The notes under the pieces were generated by a model. It had not been told where the DNA came from, made no database searches, and saw only the letters and a list, made by a program, of their open reading frames with translations. A stretch of DNA of 64,000 nt from CAVRXT01 sp049644285 (GTDB lineage: Bacteria; Acidobacteriota; Terriglobia; Acidiferrales; UBA7541): the NCBI GenBank assembly GCA_049644285.1, contig JBARRP010000023.1, positions 38,197 through 102,196 of the forward strand. The letters are read 5' to 3'. Within the stretch, counting starts at the first letter, position 1; every line of letters starts with the position of its first letter. Positions 50,243-59,323 of this stretch are shown here, one piece after another. The translations under genes were made by a program, and so were the position numbers.

Positions 50243-53115
50243 CACCACGGAACAAGAAGGCTTCGCTTCCCGACAAGCTTGTGGAGGACTTGGCGAATCT
50301 CACCGACGAAGCCAGCCGGACACGCTATCTGGCGCGGCGTCGCCGACTCTACCGCGCCAGCGTGGTCCAGCAGCTCAGCGATGCGGTGCGGGGGAAGCTG
50401 CGTGTTGACACTCACCAAGCGCTTTCGCTTGCGGAAGCCGCGGTCGCGATCGCCCGCGAACTAAGAAATAAGGAAGCGCTGGCCCGCGGTCTGCGTTCCA
50501 AAGCAAACGCCCTCTACATGATTGGCGACAATCAATCCGCCTTGGAATGCCACGAACAGGCCCTCCGCATCTTTCGGAAGCTTCGCAATGAGGAAGAAGT
50601 AGCGCGGACCCTGAATTCTTCCATTCAACCCTTCATCTTGCTTGGCGAGTATGACCGAGCCTTTGAAGCTGCCGAAGGCGCCAGGAAAATCTTCCAACGC
50701 ATAGATGACAAGAGGCGCCTGGCGCACGTGGAGATCAACGTCGGGAACATCTACCACCGCCAAGACCGGTTCGAGGAAGGACTCGCTTGTTATGAGCGCG
50801 CTTACGAAATGCTGCTTCCTTTTCGCGATTCGGAGGGGATTGGTGTAGTCCTCTACAACATGGCCGTTTGTCTTATCAGCCTGAACGATTTTCCGCGGGC
50901 GCTCGCAACCTACCAGCGCGCGCGCGAGTTGTTCGTCAGTCACGGAATGGCTCTTCTTGTCACTCAAAGCGACTACAACATCGCGTATCTGTACTACCTC
51001 CGGGGCGAGTATAGCCGGGCGATTGAGATGCTGCGCGCCACCCGGGAAAAATGTGAGACGAACGGGGACGCCCATGTTTTGGCGCTGTGTTATCTGGATC
51101 TTTCCGACATCTACCTGGAGCTCAATCTGAGCGCCGAAGCAAGAGATACGGCTCACGAGGGATATCTGCGGTTTCAGAAACTGGGGATGGGTTACGAAGC
51201 GGCAAAATGCCTGGCCAATGAGGCCATCGCCCTCAGCCAACTGGTCAAAGCGCTGCGCGCTCTCGAACTGTTTACGCAAGCGCGGGCAAAATTTGTCAGC
51301 GAGAAGAACCTCGTCTTCCCCTGGCTGATCGACCTGTATCAGGCCGTTGTTCTTTATGAGGAAGGCCGCCTGTTCGAAGCGCGGCGACTCTGCTCCGGCG
51401 CAGCCAAGTTCTTCAGCACTTCGTGTTTACCTGGGAAGGCGGTCTTTTGCGAGCTGCTTCTCGCGCGCCTGTCTCTGCGAACGGGAGATTTAGCATCGGC
51501 ACGTGACGAGTGCACTCACGCCCTGGACCGATTGAATTCCCTGGAAGCGCCGGTGCTCCGCTATCAGGCAGAGTTCCTGATGGGTCAGATTCAACAGGCC
51601 CGCGGAGAACATGCCGAGGCCTACGGCTCTTACCAGAAGGCGCGCGAAGCCCTGGAAACTTTGCGCAGCAGTCTCCGTGGCGAGGAACTGAAGATCGCGT
51701 TCATGAAGAACCGGCTGGAAGTCTACGAGTGCCTCATCGATCTCTGTTTGAGCGACAATTCCAGGCAAGACTCCGCCAAAGAGTCGTTCGGGTACATGGA
51801 ACTGGCTAAGTCCCGCAGTCTGGCGGAACTTCTCGTGCAACACGGGCATGGCCTCCCAGCGAGTGGCACAGGCCAAAGCGGGCTGGTGCGCCGAATCCGC
51901 GAAATGCGCGAAGAGCTCAATTGGTATTACCGCCGTATCGAGCTCGAACAGTTGCGCGCGGAGGAACCATCCCCCGAACGGATCGACAAGCTCCAGAAAG
52001 AAGCGCTGGCCCACGAGAATGAATTGCTTCGCGTCCTGCGTGAAGTTTCTTCGCCGGGATCGGGGGAAGCGGCCGGCAGCGCCTGGGCGCCGAGCTCGCT
52101 CGAAAGCGTCCAGGCGTGTCTGCCGTCCGATGCGGCTCTCGTAGAATACTTCAGCCTCCAAAAACAATTTGTTGCCGCCATTGTCACACGCGAGGGCCTG
52201 GAGATTATTCCCGTCACGCCGGTTTCGCGTGTGATCAACCTGCTTCGGATGCTGCAATTCCAAATTGCAAAATTTCGCCTGGGCTCGGAGTACATTCGCG
52301 CCTTCGAGAATGCTCTTCTGGATGCGACCCGGTCTCACCTTCAGGAACTGTACTGGGAGTTGCTTGCTCCATTACGCAGTCGTCTGAAGGTGCGGCACCT
52401 GATCATGGTTCCGCACGGCGTACTGCACTATCTTCCGTTTCACGCTCTGCATGACGGAGAGAGGTATCTCATCGATTCGTTCACAATTTCCTATGCACCC
52501 AGCGCCAGCATTTACACTCTCTGCCATCGGAAACCCTCCACTCTCTCCAAGTCGTCCTTGATCCTGGGCGTTCCCGATTCGCGCGCTCCTTTCATCGAGG
52601 ATGAGGTGCGATCGGTGGCCAAGATTTTGCCCGAGGCAGAGCTGGTCCTGGGCGCCGAGGCAGGCGAGCTAGCTTTGCGAGAGAAGGGATTGCACAGCCG
52701 GCTGATTCACATCGCCACGCATGGCAGTTTCCGGCAGGATAATCCGCTGTTCTCTGGAATCCGCCTCGGCAGTTCGTACTTGACCCTGTACGATATGTAC
52801 CAGCTCAAGCTGGGGGCGGACTTGGTCACGCTCAGTGGGTGTGCCACCGGCCTGAACATCGTTGCGGGGGGAGACGAATTGCTGGGTTTGATCCGCGGCC
52901 TACTCTACGCGGGTGCGCAATCCCTTCTCTTGACCCTTTGGGACGTCCACGACCGCAGCACTGCCGACTTCATGACATGCTTCTATCAACGCCTTCGTGA
53001 CGGGGGAAATAAGGCCTCGGCTCTGAAGGACGCCATGGAAACGGTGCGGAAGCGCTACGCCCATCCTTATTATTGGGCCCCCTTCGTGCTGATTGGCAAG
53101 GTCTTCCCCGCCTGA
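50239..53115 (+). CDS. TPR-CHAT protein, caspase-like protease homologue
   Basis: The 958-residue protein has an N-terminal array of TPR repeats (about residues 45-480, for example ALECHEQALRIFRKL, GLACYERAYEML, YSRAIEMLRATREKCE), then a helical region (480-610) and a C-terminal CHAT domain (about 630-955). The catalytic dyad expected of CHAT/caspase-fold peptidases is present: His828 in IHIATHGSF and Cys868 in VTLSGCATG. It is therefore a candidate active cysteine protease controlled through its repeats. It is coupled by ATGA to the ECF sigma gene and followed by a zinc-motif protein and a subtilisin. The target is unknown; cleavage of a regulator of the sigma factor is an attractive but untested guess. 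Confidence 0.93.
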   Translation: MTPRNKKASLPDKLVEDLANLTDEASRTRYLARRRRLYRASVVQQLSDAVRGKLRVDTHQALSLAEAAVAIARELRNKEALARGLRSKANALYMIGDNQSALECHEQALRIFRKLRNEEEVARTLNSSIQPFILLGEYDRAFEAAEGARKIFQRIDDKRRLAHVEINVGNIYHRQDRFEEGLACYERAYEMLLPFRDSEGIGVVLYNMAVCLISLNDFPRALATYQRARELFVSHGMALLVTQSDYNIAYLYYLRGEYSRAIEMLRATREKCETNGDAHVLALCYLDLSDIYLELNLSAEARDTAHEGYLRFQKLGMGYEAAKCLANEAIALSQLVKALRALELFTQARAKFVSEKNLVFPWLIDLYQAVVLYEEGRLFEARRLCSGAAKFFSTSCLPGKAVFCELLLARLSLRTGDLASARDECTHALDRLNSLEAPVLRYQAEFLMGQIQQARGEHAEAYGSYQKAREALETLRSSLRGEELKIAFMKNRLEVYECLIDLCLSDNSRQDSAKESFGYMELAKSRSLAELLVQHGHGLPASGTGQSGLVRRIREMREELNWYYRRIELEQLRAEEPSPERIDKLQKEALAHENELLRVLREVSSPGSGEAAGSAWAPSSLESVQACLPSDAALVEYFSLQKQFVAAIVTREGLEIIPVTPVSRVINLLRMLQFQIAKFRLGSEYIRAFENALLDATRSHLQELYWELLAPLRSRLKVRHLIMVPHGVLHYLPFHALHDGERYLIDSFTISYAPSASIYTLCHRKPSTLSKSSLILGVPDSRAPFIEDEVRSVAKILPEAELVLGAEAGELALREKGLHSRLIHIATHGSFRQDNPLFSGIRLGSSYLTLYDMYQLKLGADLVTLSGCATGLNIVAGGDELLGLIRGLLYAGAQSLLLTLWDVHDRSTADFMTCFYQRLRDGGNKASALKDAMETVRKRYAHPYYWAPFVLIGKVFPA

Positions 53116-53248
53116 TTCCCGTCAAGCTTTTTTCTGCCCCCCCTATATTTTTTGGACGCCAACGTACCCTTATGAGTTGGTGGTCCAGAGGAACCCGGAT
53201 AGCTCTCGTAAGGAAAGCACCGGAATCTGAGATTTGAGGGGGAGGGCG

Positions 53249-53959
53249 ATGCGACATTTTTCGTTGGAAAAGTGGGCAGATTTTGCGCGGGACGTAGCTG
53301 GGCAGGATGAAAAAGCTGCCATGCAGAGACACTTAAGCGACGGATGTAAGGAATGCGCGAAGGAGCTTCGGGTGTGGCGGCGCGTACATCAGTTCGGTCA
53401 GCAGAAGCCGACTTATGAGGCGCCGGAGAGCGTTGTGCGGTCTATGAAGGCAATATACGCCGTTGAAGAAAAACCCAGGATTCGACGAACGAGGACGGCA
53501 ATTGGCGAGTTGCTCTTCGATAGCTTCCGCAATCCGTTGCCGGCTGGAGTTCGGTCGATTTCGACCAGCTCAAGACAGTTGCTCTATGGCGCCGGAGACT
53601 ACCGGGTCGATGTGCGACTCGAGCCTCGAGTGGATTCCGACAAGGTTTCGCTCGTTGGACAGGTCCTGAATTCGGCCGATCCGGAGAACGGCCTCGACGC
53701 GGTGCCGGTGGTTCTGCTCAAAGGCCACAAGGTGGTTGCCGAGTCGCTGACGAACCAATTCGGCGAATTTCATCTCGAATGTGATCTGGAGAGCAGTCTC
53801 CATTTGCGAGTCAGCCTCCCCGGCGAAACGGAGGTTCGCGTTCCTCTCGTCGAGCCCGCCGGTGAACCACCTGCCGGGAGTTCGGATCTTCTTGATTCCA
53901 AGGGAGTAAGAAAGCTGCTTCTACCGCGCAGTAAAAAACGTACTAGAAAGAAAGTTTGA
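53249..53959 (+). CDS. Zinc-finger-like protein with carboxypeptidase-regulatory-like C-terminal half
   Basis: A protein of about 236 residues without signal or membrane helix. The N-terminal 50 residues have an H-x3-C-x2-C motif (RHLSDGCKECAKEL) like that of zinc-containing anti-sigma factors (ZAS). The C-terminal half (about residues 110-205) has a beta-sandwich pattern (VSLVGQVLNSADP ... GHKVVAESLTNQFGEFHLECD) resembling carboxypeptidase-regulatory domains, then a basic tail ending RSKKRTRKKV. ATG 53249 follows GGGGGAGGG; an upstream TTG is weaker. It lies 133 bases after the CHAT gene and 129 before the protease. A role as a sigma-factor regulator or CHAT substrate is a hypothesis from position and motif. 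Confidence 0.75.
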   Translation: MRHFSLEKWADFARDVAGQDEKAAMQRHLSDGCKECAKELRVWRRVHQFGQQKPTYEAPESVVRSMKAIYAVEEKPRIRRTRTAIGELLFDSFRNPLPAGVRSISTSSRQLLYGAGDYRVDVRLEPRVDSDKVSLVGQVLNSADPENGLDAVPVVLLKGHKVVAESLTNQFGEFHLECDLESSLHLRVSLPGETEVRVPLVEPAGEPPAGSSDLLDSKGVRKLLLPRSKKRTRKKV

Positions 53960-54088
53960 TGCAATATCCGCCGAAAATAGCCGTTTGTACCATTGAACGA
54001 AGTGGATCGTCCTGGCCAAACTACATCGGCCGGTACTTCCGAGGGTACACCGCTACTTCGGAGACCAACAAAAGGAGCAGTGCCAACC

Positions 54089-55462
54089 ATGTGGCGTCGG
54101 ACCTGGCTTTTCGTACTTCTCTTCGTTGTGGGGCTGTGGGGTCAGCCTGCTGCGGCCCAAGGGGGGTTATTGGGGGGCCTGCTTTCGAACGTCGGCGGAA
54201 TATTGAACTCGCTCTCGGGCCAACCGCAGGGAGTGATCGTTCGCACCAACCTTGGCCTTTCCGGGTTGCAGAATGTTTGCCTGCTTAAGGGATGCACCGT
54301 CGTCGGCAGCCTAGACGGAAATGCCAACCAGGTTTTTCTGGTCAGGCCCGTTCAGGGACTCCTTCCAAACCTCCTTGCTGCCGTCCTGCGACTTGTGACA
54401 GGGATTCTCGGCGCTGAGGTAGACCAACTTCTCGCGATTCCTCCCAACCCAAACAGCCCAACGGCAACGACGCCGCCACCCGGCCTGTGGGATCGGTACC
54501 CCGTCAACTACTTTGGGACAACGGTGTGGGACGGCTATGCCGATCAACCTGCTGCTCGAATTGTGGAGGTCGCCGAGGCTCATGCCACCTTTCATGTGAC
54601 CGGCTCAGGAATTGTCGCGGACATCGACACGGGAGTGGACCCGAATCACCCGGCACTTAAGGGCATCCTGCTCGCCGGGTATGACTTCACGCGCAACCAA
54701 CCCGGCGGCTCGGAGATGAGGGACATTTCGCTGGCCTCGCCCCCGCCGTGTGATTCTTGCCCGGCCGCCTACGTGAATCAACACACTGCCGCGATGGTAG
54801 ACCAACACACCGCGGCGATGGTGGACGGCACCGCTTATGCCGCGTTTGGCCACGGGACGATGGTGGCCGGCGTGATTCACCTGGTTGCCCCGACGGCGCA
54901 CATCCTGCCGCTGAAGGCGTTTCATCCGGATGGGACCGGCAATCTCTCGGACATCATCCGCGCCGTTTACTACGCCGTGCAAAACCATGCGAACGTCATC
55001 AACATGAGTTTTGACCTGAGCACCAACTCCACCGAACTGACAAACGCGATCAACTATGCGGCGAGCCACAATGTGGTTAGCGTCGCCTCTTCGGGCAACG
55101 ATGGAAAAGAGGAAGTAGTTTATCCGGCCGCTTTGCAGAAGGTGATGGGAGTCGCCTCGACGAACGACTTCGACCAGCGCTCGAGCTTCTCCAACTACGG
55201 AAACCAGGTCGTGTGGGTTGCAGCGCCGGGCGAGGCCATCATCACCACTTACCCGTTCGGCACGTATGCCGCCGGCTGGGGAACCTCGTTCAGCTCGCCG
55301 TTTGTGGCGGGCACCGCGTCTCTTCTTCTGGCTGTGCGGTCGAACTGCGGCCAGACCCAGGCAGCGTGGGCGATTTCTCATGCACACTGGATCGGCCCGA
55401 ACATGGGTTACGGACGACTCGACATCGTCCGCGTGCTCGGGGCCCTGGAGTCAAGCCGGTAA
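54089..55462 (+). CDS. Secreted subtilisin-like (S8) serine protease
   Basis: The 457-residue protein has a signal peptide (RRTWLFVLLFVVGLWGQPAAAQ). A hydrophobic Gly/Leu-rich segment of about 100 residues follows, then the S8 catalytic domain. The triad is visible: Asp180 in VADIDTGVDPNHP, His255 in FGHGTMVAGV and Ser400 in GTSFSSPFVAG; the oxyanion Asn is in SSGNDGKE. Between Asp and His lies an unusual tandem repeat (QHTAAMVD twice). AAAGGAG supports ATG 54089 over an earlier start. It follows the CHAT/sigma cluster with the same orientation. It probably acts outside the cytoplasm, so it may be an effector or a scavenging protease under that sigma factor. Confidence 0.92.
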   Translation: MWRRTWLFVLLFVVGLWGQPAAAQGGLLGGLLSNVGGILNSLSGQPQGVIVRTNLGLSGLQNVCLLKGCTVVGSLDGNANQVFLVRPVQGLLPNLLAAVLRLVTGILGAEVDQLLAIPPNPNSPTATTPPPGLWDRYPVNYFGTTVWDGYADQPAARIVEVAEAHATFHVTGSGIVADIDTGVDPNHPALKGILLAGYDFTRNQPGGSEMRDISLASPPPCDSCPAAYVNQHTAAMVDQHTAAMVDGTAYAAFGHGTMVAGVIHLVAPTAHILPLKAFHPDGTGNLSDIIRAVYYAVQNHANVINMSFDLSTNSTELTNAINYAASHNVVSVASSGNDGKEEVVYPAALQKVMGVASTNDFDQRSSFSNYGNQVVWVAAPGEAIITTYPFGTYAAGWGTSFSSPFVAGTASLLLAVRSNCGQTQAAWAISHAHWIGPNMGYGRLDIVRVLGALESSR

Positions 55463-55478
55463 TAGCTAGCGAGTGGCC

Positions 55479-56246
55479 ATGGCGATTGTCAGCATTCCTT
55501 TCACAGGCGCTTTCGAGTCTACTCCCCGAATCGGGCGAAGATCGGAAGCGCCTGCCTACCGCTTGGGCAATCCGGCAAAACTGTCGGAGCCGTGGTGCCC
55601 GGCTCCTTTGCAGGTAAAGGAGATCGAGGAGCAACTGCTCGCGCTGCGCAGCTCCCTCATTTGCGCGTTCAACCAACTCCTCGACCTGAAGGACCTTAAT
55701 ACCGGAGTGCACAGCACCCGGCTCGCGGAATGGGCGCTCCATGTCGCAGGAGAACTCGGATTGGACGAGGGCTGCTTGGCCGATATCGAAGTTGCCGCAT
55801 TGCTGCACGACCTCGGTAAAGTGGGAATTCCGGATGCGATCCTCAACAAGCCTGGGCGCTTGACGCAAGTAGAGTACGACTTGATGAAAAAGCATCCGGA
55901 GTATGGCTGGGCGGTTCTGCGCCAGGTTCCCGGGATGGAGCGCGCGAGCTTGCTGATTCTTCATCACCACGAGAACTACGATGGCAGGGGCTACCCGGGC
56001 GGGCTCAAGGGCGACGAAATCCCGATCGGATCTCGCATCGTTTCCGTCATCGATGCCTTTGACGCGATGGTTTCCTCGCGGCCTTATCGCGAAGGATTGC
56101 CATTTGAAGAAGCGGTGCGACGGCTGCTGGCTTCGAGCGGAACGCAGTTTGATTCTACCGTCGTCGAAAGCTTCCTTCCCCTCGCGCGCGTGGAAATGTC
56201 GGCGGTACTCGCCGCTGTTGGCCCGAGCGTCTCGGCTTCTCTCTAG
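55479..56246 (+). CDS. HD-GYP domain phosphodiesterase-like protein
   Basis: The product has about 255 residues. A short N-terminal part has a helix (VKEIEEQLLALRSSLICAFNQLLDLKD) leading into the HD-GYP domain: NTGVHSTRLAEWAL, AALLHDLGKVGIPD (HD pair), MKKHPEYGW, LILHHHENYDGRGYPGGLKGDEIP with the GYP motif, and VIDAFDAMVSSRPYR. All metal ligands look intact, so hydrolysis of c-di-GMP (or a related cyclic dinucleotide) is likely. There is no receiver domain, so control is through expression or a partner. The gene starts 17 bases after the protease stop and may share its transcript. Two PilZ proteins elsewhere in the window fit c-di-GMP signalling. Confidence 0.92.
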   Translation: MAIVSIPFTGAFESTPRIGRRSEAPAYRLGNPAKLSEPWCPAPLQVKEIEEQLLALRSSLICAFNQLLDLKDLNTGVHSTRLAEWALHVAGELGLDEGCLADIEVAALLHDLGKVGIPDAILNKPGRLTQVEYDLMKKHPEYGWAVLRQVPGMERASLLILHHHENYDGRGYPGGLKGDEIPIGSRIVSVIDAFDAMVSSRPYREGLPFEEAVRRLLASSGTQFDSTVVESFLPLARVEMSAVLAAVGPSVSASL

Positions 56247-56408
56247 CTTCCTACCTGTCCTCTCACATACGTACCAACTGGTCCGCTGAAGCAATCTCTC
56301 CACAACCAAATCTTGTGTCTTGGCGCCAAGGCAGATTGATTCCGGAGTTCCAATCGAGGAGCAGCGCGCCAGTTGCGATCGATTGAGCGGCGAGGTGCCG
56401 AAAAAAAC

Positions 56409-56436
56409 TTGACGATTTAAACTTCCAGGGCATACT
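56409..56436 (+). promoter_or_regulatory. Probable promoter of the urease operon
   Basis: TTGACG (56409-56414) and CATACT (56431-56436) with a 16-base spacer lie about 60 bases before ureG. The -35 differs from consensus by one base and the -10 by two. The region 56247-56408 has no other clear element. Confidence 0.5.
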
Positions 56437-56496
56437 TCAAGGCCAACGCGGGGAAGACTAATGCGTTAGGTTGTTAGGGACATTCAAGAGGACAAC

Positions 56497-57240
56497 ATGC
56501 TGCAAAGCAATTCGGCACGGGCTTTTCGCGTGGGCATCGCCGGCCCAGTAGGGTCCGGCAAGACCGCGCTCGTTGACGGGCTGAGCCGCCGGCTTTGGCC
56601 GAAGTACAACTTGGCGGTGGTGACGAACGACATCTACACCAAGGAGGACGCGGAGTTCCTGCTCCGCCAGGGCGTGCTTCCCGCCGAGCGCGTGCGGGGA
56701 GTTGAGACCGGTGCTTGCCCTCACTCCGCGATCCGCGAAGACGCGTCTATGAATTTGCAGGCGATCGCGGAGCTGGAGGACAGCCTGCCCGGGCTGCGGC
56801 TGATCTTTGTGGAAAGCGGCGGCGACAACCTTGCCGCGGCGTTCAGTCCGGAACTGGTGGATGTGTGGATCTACGTGATCGATGTGGCGGAAGGGGACAA
56901 AATCCCACGCAAGGGCGGGCCCGGAATCACGCGGTCGGACCTGCTCGTGATCAACAAGATTGATCTCGCCCCCTATGTCGGCGCGTCGCTCGAAGTGATG
57001 GACCGCGACTCACGAAAGATGCGGGGCGAGCGGCCGTTTCTCTTTACAAACCTGCGGGACCAGGTGGGGCTGGATCGCGTTGTCGGATGGCTCGAAGAAA
57101 AGCTGAACCTGCCGGCGGAGTCTCGTCACCAGCTCATCGACGCTCACGCTCCCTATTCAGGACATCGCCATGACCATGGGCACGAGCATGTGCACGACGA
57201 CGGCTCCGAGCACGGTCACGCCCACGGGCATCATCAATAA
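56497..57240 (+). CDS. ureG: Urease accessory GTPase UreG with His-rich C-terminal tail
   Basis: The 247-residue protein has the full SIMIBI GTPase core: P-loop GPVGSGKT at residues 16-23, TNDIYTKEDAEFL, the metal-binding GACPHSAIREDASMN (Cys-Pro-His), LIFVESGGDNLAAAFSPEL and the base-recognition NKIDLAPYV. UreG hydrolyses GTP to drive nickel insertion into urease together with UreF and UreD. The last 26 residues hold 11 histidines in alternating His-Xaa pattern. Many UreG proteins have a His-rich N-terminus, and UreE commonly has a His-rich C-terminus; here the tail is on UreG and no ureE gene is present. The gene heads the operon. Confidence 0.96.
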   Translation: MLQSNSARAFRVGIAGPVGSGKTALVDGLSRRLWPKYNLAVVTNDIYTKEDAEFLLRQGVLPAERVRGVETGACPHSAIREDASMNLQAIAELEDSLPGLRLIFVESGGDNLAAAFSPELVDVWIYVIDVAEGDKIPRKGGPGITRSDLLVINKIDLAPYVGASLEVMDRDSRKMRGERPFLFTNLRDQVGLDRVVGWLEEKLNLPAESRHQLIDAHAPYSGHRHDHGHEHVHDDGSEHGHAHGHHQ

Positions 57241-57246
57241 GGAACG

Positions 57247-57984
57247 GTGCCCATGGAATCGGACCTAGCCCGCAGGGCCTCCTTATCCATCGCAGACCTT
57301 GCCGATCTGCGGCTCCTGCAACTGGCCGACAGCGCCTTTCCCATCGGCGGGCTCGCACATTCGTTTGGCCTGGAATCGCTCGTATCCGAAGGAATGCTCG
57401 CGACGGGTGACCTCCCGGGTTTCCTGCAGGGTTATCTCGAAGAAGCCGGAATGTTGGAAACGGTGTTCTGCAGGGGGGCGTTGCGGTTGATCAGCGTGGG
57501 TGAGGCGAAATTCTCGCTCGCTCGCTGGGTCGAAATCAATGACCGCTTGAGCGCGTTGAGGCCTGCGAGAGAAAGCCGGGCGGGGAGCGCGTCGCTGGGC
57601 CGAAATTTTCTTGTGGCCGTTCTCGGGCTCGGTGAATTTCCGCTTCTTCGCGAGGCGCTGCAAGCCTCGACACAATCGGCAAGCTTGGTCCACCACAGCA
57701 CGGCGTTCGGTTTGGCGGGCGGCGTCCTGGCGCTTGACGAGGATCGCGCTGTCCTGGCCTACCTCCATCAATCGACTGCAAGCCTCGTTTCGGCCTGCCA
57801 GCGCCTGTTGCCCCTGGGGCAGAGCGAAGCGATGCGGATTCTTTGGAATCTCAAGCCGGCGATCATCGAGACGGCAAATCGCAGCGCCGCGTGCGCGCTC
57901 GATGACGCCTGCTGCTTCATGCCGCTGCTCGATTGGGGCGCCATGGAGCATCCGGCGCTTTCAACTCGCCTGTTCATCAGTTGA
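57247..57984 (+). CDS. ureF: Urease accessory protein UreF
   Basis: The 245-residue protein is UreF: LLQLADSAFPIGGLAHSFGLESLV at about 24-47 is the family hallmark, followed by an all-helical body. UreF bridges UreD and UreG and acts as a checkpoint for GTP hydrolysis during nickel loading. The GTG start at 57247 lies six bases after the ureG stop; ATG 57253 is an alternative. It is placed between ureG and ureD in an unusual order for the region, but all genes are on one strand and tightly spaced. Confidence 0.95.
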   Translation: MPMESDLARRASLSIADLADLRLLQLADSAFPIGGLAHSFGLESLVSEGMLATGDLPGFLQGYLEEAGMLETVFCRGALRLISVGEAKFSLARWVEINDRLSALRPARESRAGSASLGRNFLVAVLGLGEFPLLREALQASTQSASLVHHSTAFGLAGGVLALDEDRAVLAYLHQSTASLVSACQRLLPLGQSEAMRILWNLKPAIIETANRSAACALDDACCFMPLLDWGAMEHPALSTRLFIS

Positions 57985-57993
57985 GGCTCTTCA

Positions 57994-58908
57994 GTGGAAA
58001 CGACCACCTGCATCGCGGAAAACTTGCCCGGCACAACGCCGGTCGTCCGCCCGCCGAGCCGCCTCGAAGCCTCGCTCACACTCGATTTCGAGCTCGATAA
58101 GGCTACAAAACGCACGGTGCTTGCCGCCAGTCATCAGGAGCCTCCTCTCAAAGTCGTGCGGGCCTTCCCAGTGGACAACGGTGCGGCGCTGGTTCATCTC
58201 CACAACGTGTCCGGCGGCTTGTTGGGAGGAGATCGCCTTGCGCTCACCGTCCGAGTCGGCGCGGGCGCATGCGTGCAGATAACCACCACCGGCGCCACTC
58301 GCGTCTATCGCCCGCGCGAAGAAGCGCCGCCCACAATGCAGTCGAACGAAATCACTGTCGGCGAGAACGCGCTGCTCGAATACGTGCCCGATCCGATCAT
58401 CCCGTTCGCGGGAGCTCGTTTCTCTCAGCGAACCGCCATTCAACTTGACCGGAGCGCCGGGCTGTTCTGGTGGGAAATCCTGGCGCCCGGGCGAGAGGCG
58501 CGCGGCGAAATCTTCGAGTATGAACGGCTGGAGATAAGGACGGATTTGCTGGCAACCGGTCGGCCCATCGCCGCGGAGCGCGCTCAACTCGAGCCGCGGA
58601 ATCGCGCCCTTTCCTCTCTCGCGCGGCTTGGACCCTATCGCACCTGGGCCACTTTTTACATTTGCCGTGTGGGTCTCGACGCCAACGCTTGGCTAGCAGC
58701 AGAGCAGGATCTGCGCGAAGTCACAAGCAGCTTGACGCGGCCGGGGCGGACGCTCTGGGGAATCAGTGCGCTTGTGGCGCACGGATTGGCTATTCGCTGC
58801 GTATCGTTGCACGGACGCGACGTGCTACCGGGGCTTCGTGCGCTGTGGCGCGCGGCGAAACTCCGTTTGTTTGATCGTGACGCGGTGCCGCCGCGAAAAG
58901 TGAATTGA
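57994..58908 (+). CDS. ureD: Urease accessory protein UreD
   Basis: The 304-residue protein has the UreD pattern: LVHLHNVSGGLLGGDRLALTVRVGAGACVQITTTGATRVYR, ALLEYVPDPIIPFAGARF and EIFEYERLEIRTDL. UreD binds the apo-urease and forms the tunnel through which nickel passes from UreG. The start is a GTG at 57994, nine bases after the ureF stop. The full length is normal for the family (about 270-300). It is followed by ureA after a 57-base gap. Confidence 0.95.
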   Translation: METTTCIAENLPGTTPVVRPPSRLEASLTLDFELDKATKRTVLAASHQEPPLKVVRAFPVDNGAALVHLHNVSGGLLGGDRLALTVRVGAGACVQITTTGATRVYRPREEAPPTMQSNEITVGENALLEYVPDPIIPFAGARFSQRTAIQLDRSAGLFWWEILAPGREARGEIFEYERLEIRTDLLATGRPIAAERAQLEPRNRALSSLARLGPYRTWATFYICRVGLDANAWLAAEQDLREVTSSLTRPGRTLWGISALVAHGLAIRCVSLHGRDVLPGLRALWRAAKLRLFDRDAVPPRKVN

Positions 58909-58965
58909 AGCGCTTCCGGCGACTGACCTCAAACGCGCCACGGAAATTTCACTTGGAGAGCCATC

Positions 58966-59268
58966 TTGCATTTAACCCCGCGTGAACAAGAAAAGCTGAT
59001 GATTGCATTTGCCGCGGACCTCGCCCGGCGGCGACAGGCTCGCGGCCTGAAGCTTAACTACGTGGAAGCAGTCGCGATCCTTTCCGCGGAAGTGCTGGAA
59101 GCAGCCCGTGATGGGAAGAGCGTTGCCGAGATCATGAGCTTCGGAACGAAGATTCTCAAGCGCGAGCAGGTTATGGAAGGCGTCGCCGAAATGATTCACG
59201 AAGTTCAGGTGGAAGCAACCTTTCCGGACGGGACGAAGCTGGTCACAATTCACGATCCGATCAAATAG
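58966..59268 (+). CDS. ureA: Urease gamma subunit UreA
   Basis: The 100-residue subunit is UreA: LTPREQEKLMIAFAADLARRRQARGLKLNYVEAVAILSAEVLEAARDGKSVAE, with the closing LVTIHDPIK. It forms the small structural subunit of the (alpha-beta-gamma)3 enzyme and is not catalytic. The start codon is TTG at 58966, supported by TTGGAGAG upstream. Length is exactly that of typical bacterial UreA. Confidence 0.97.
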   Translation: MHLTPREQEKLMIAFAADLARRRQARGLKLNYVEAVAILSAEVLEAARDGKSVAEIMSFGTKILKREQVMEGVAEMIHEVQVEATFPDGTKLVTIHDPIK

Positions 59269-59323
59269 GGGCCGATAGCGGCAACGCGACGCTCTACCTC
59301 GAGAAAATCGCAAAGGAGAAAGC

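Noticed and set aside
53200..53225. ECF-type promoter (GGAAC ... CGTAA) before the zinc-motif gene
   Set aside because: The two elements are only 12 bases apart, while ECF promoters usually need 16-17, so I do not call it.
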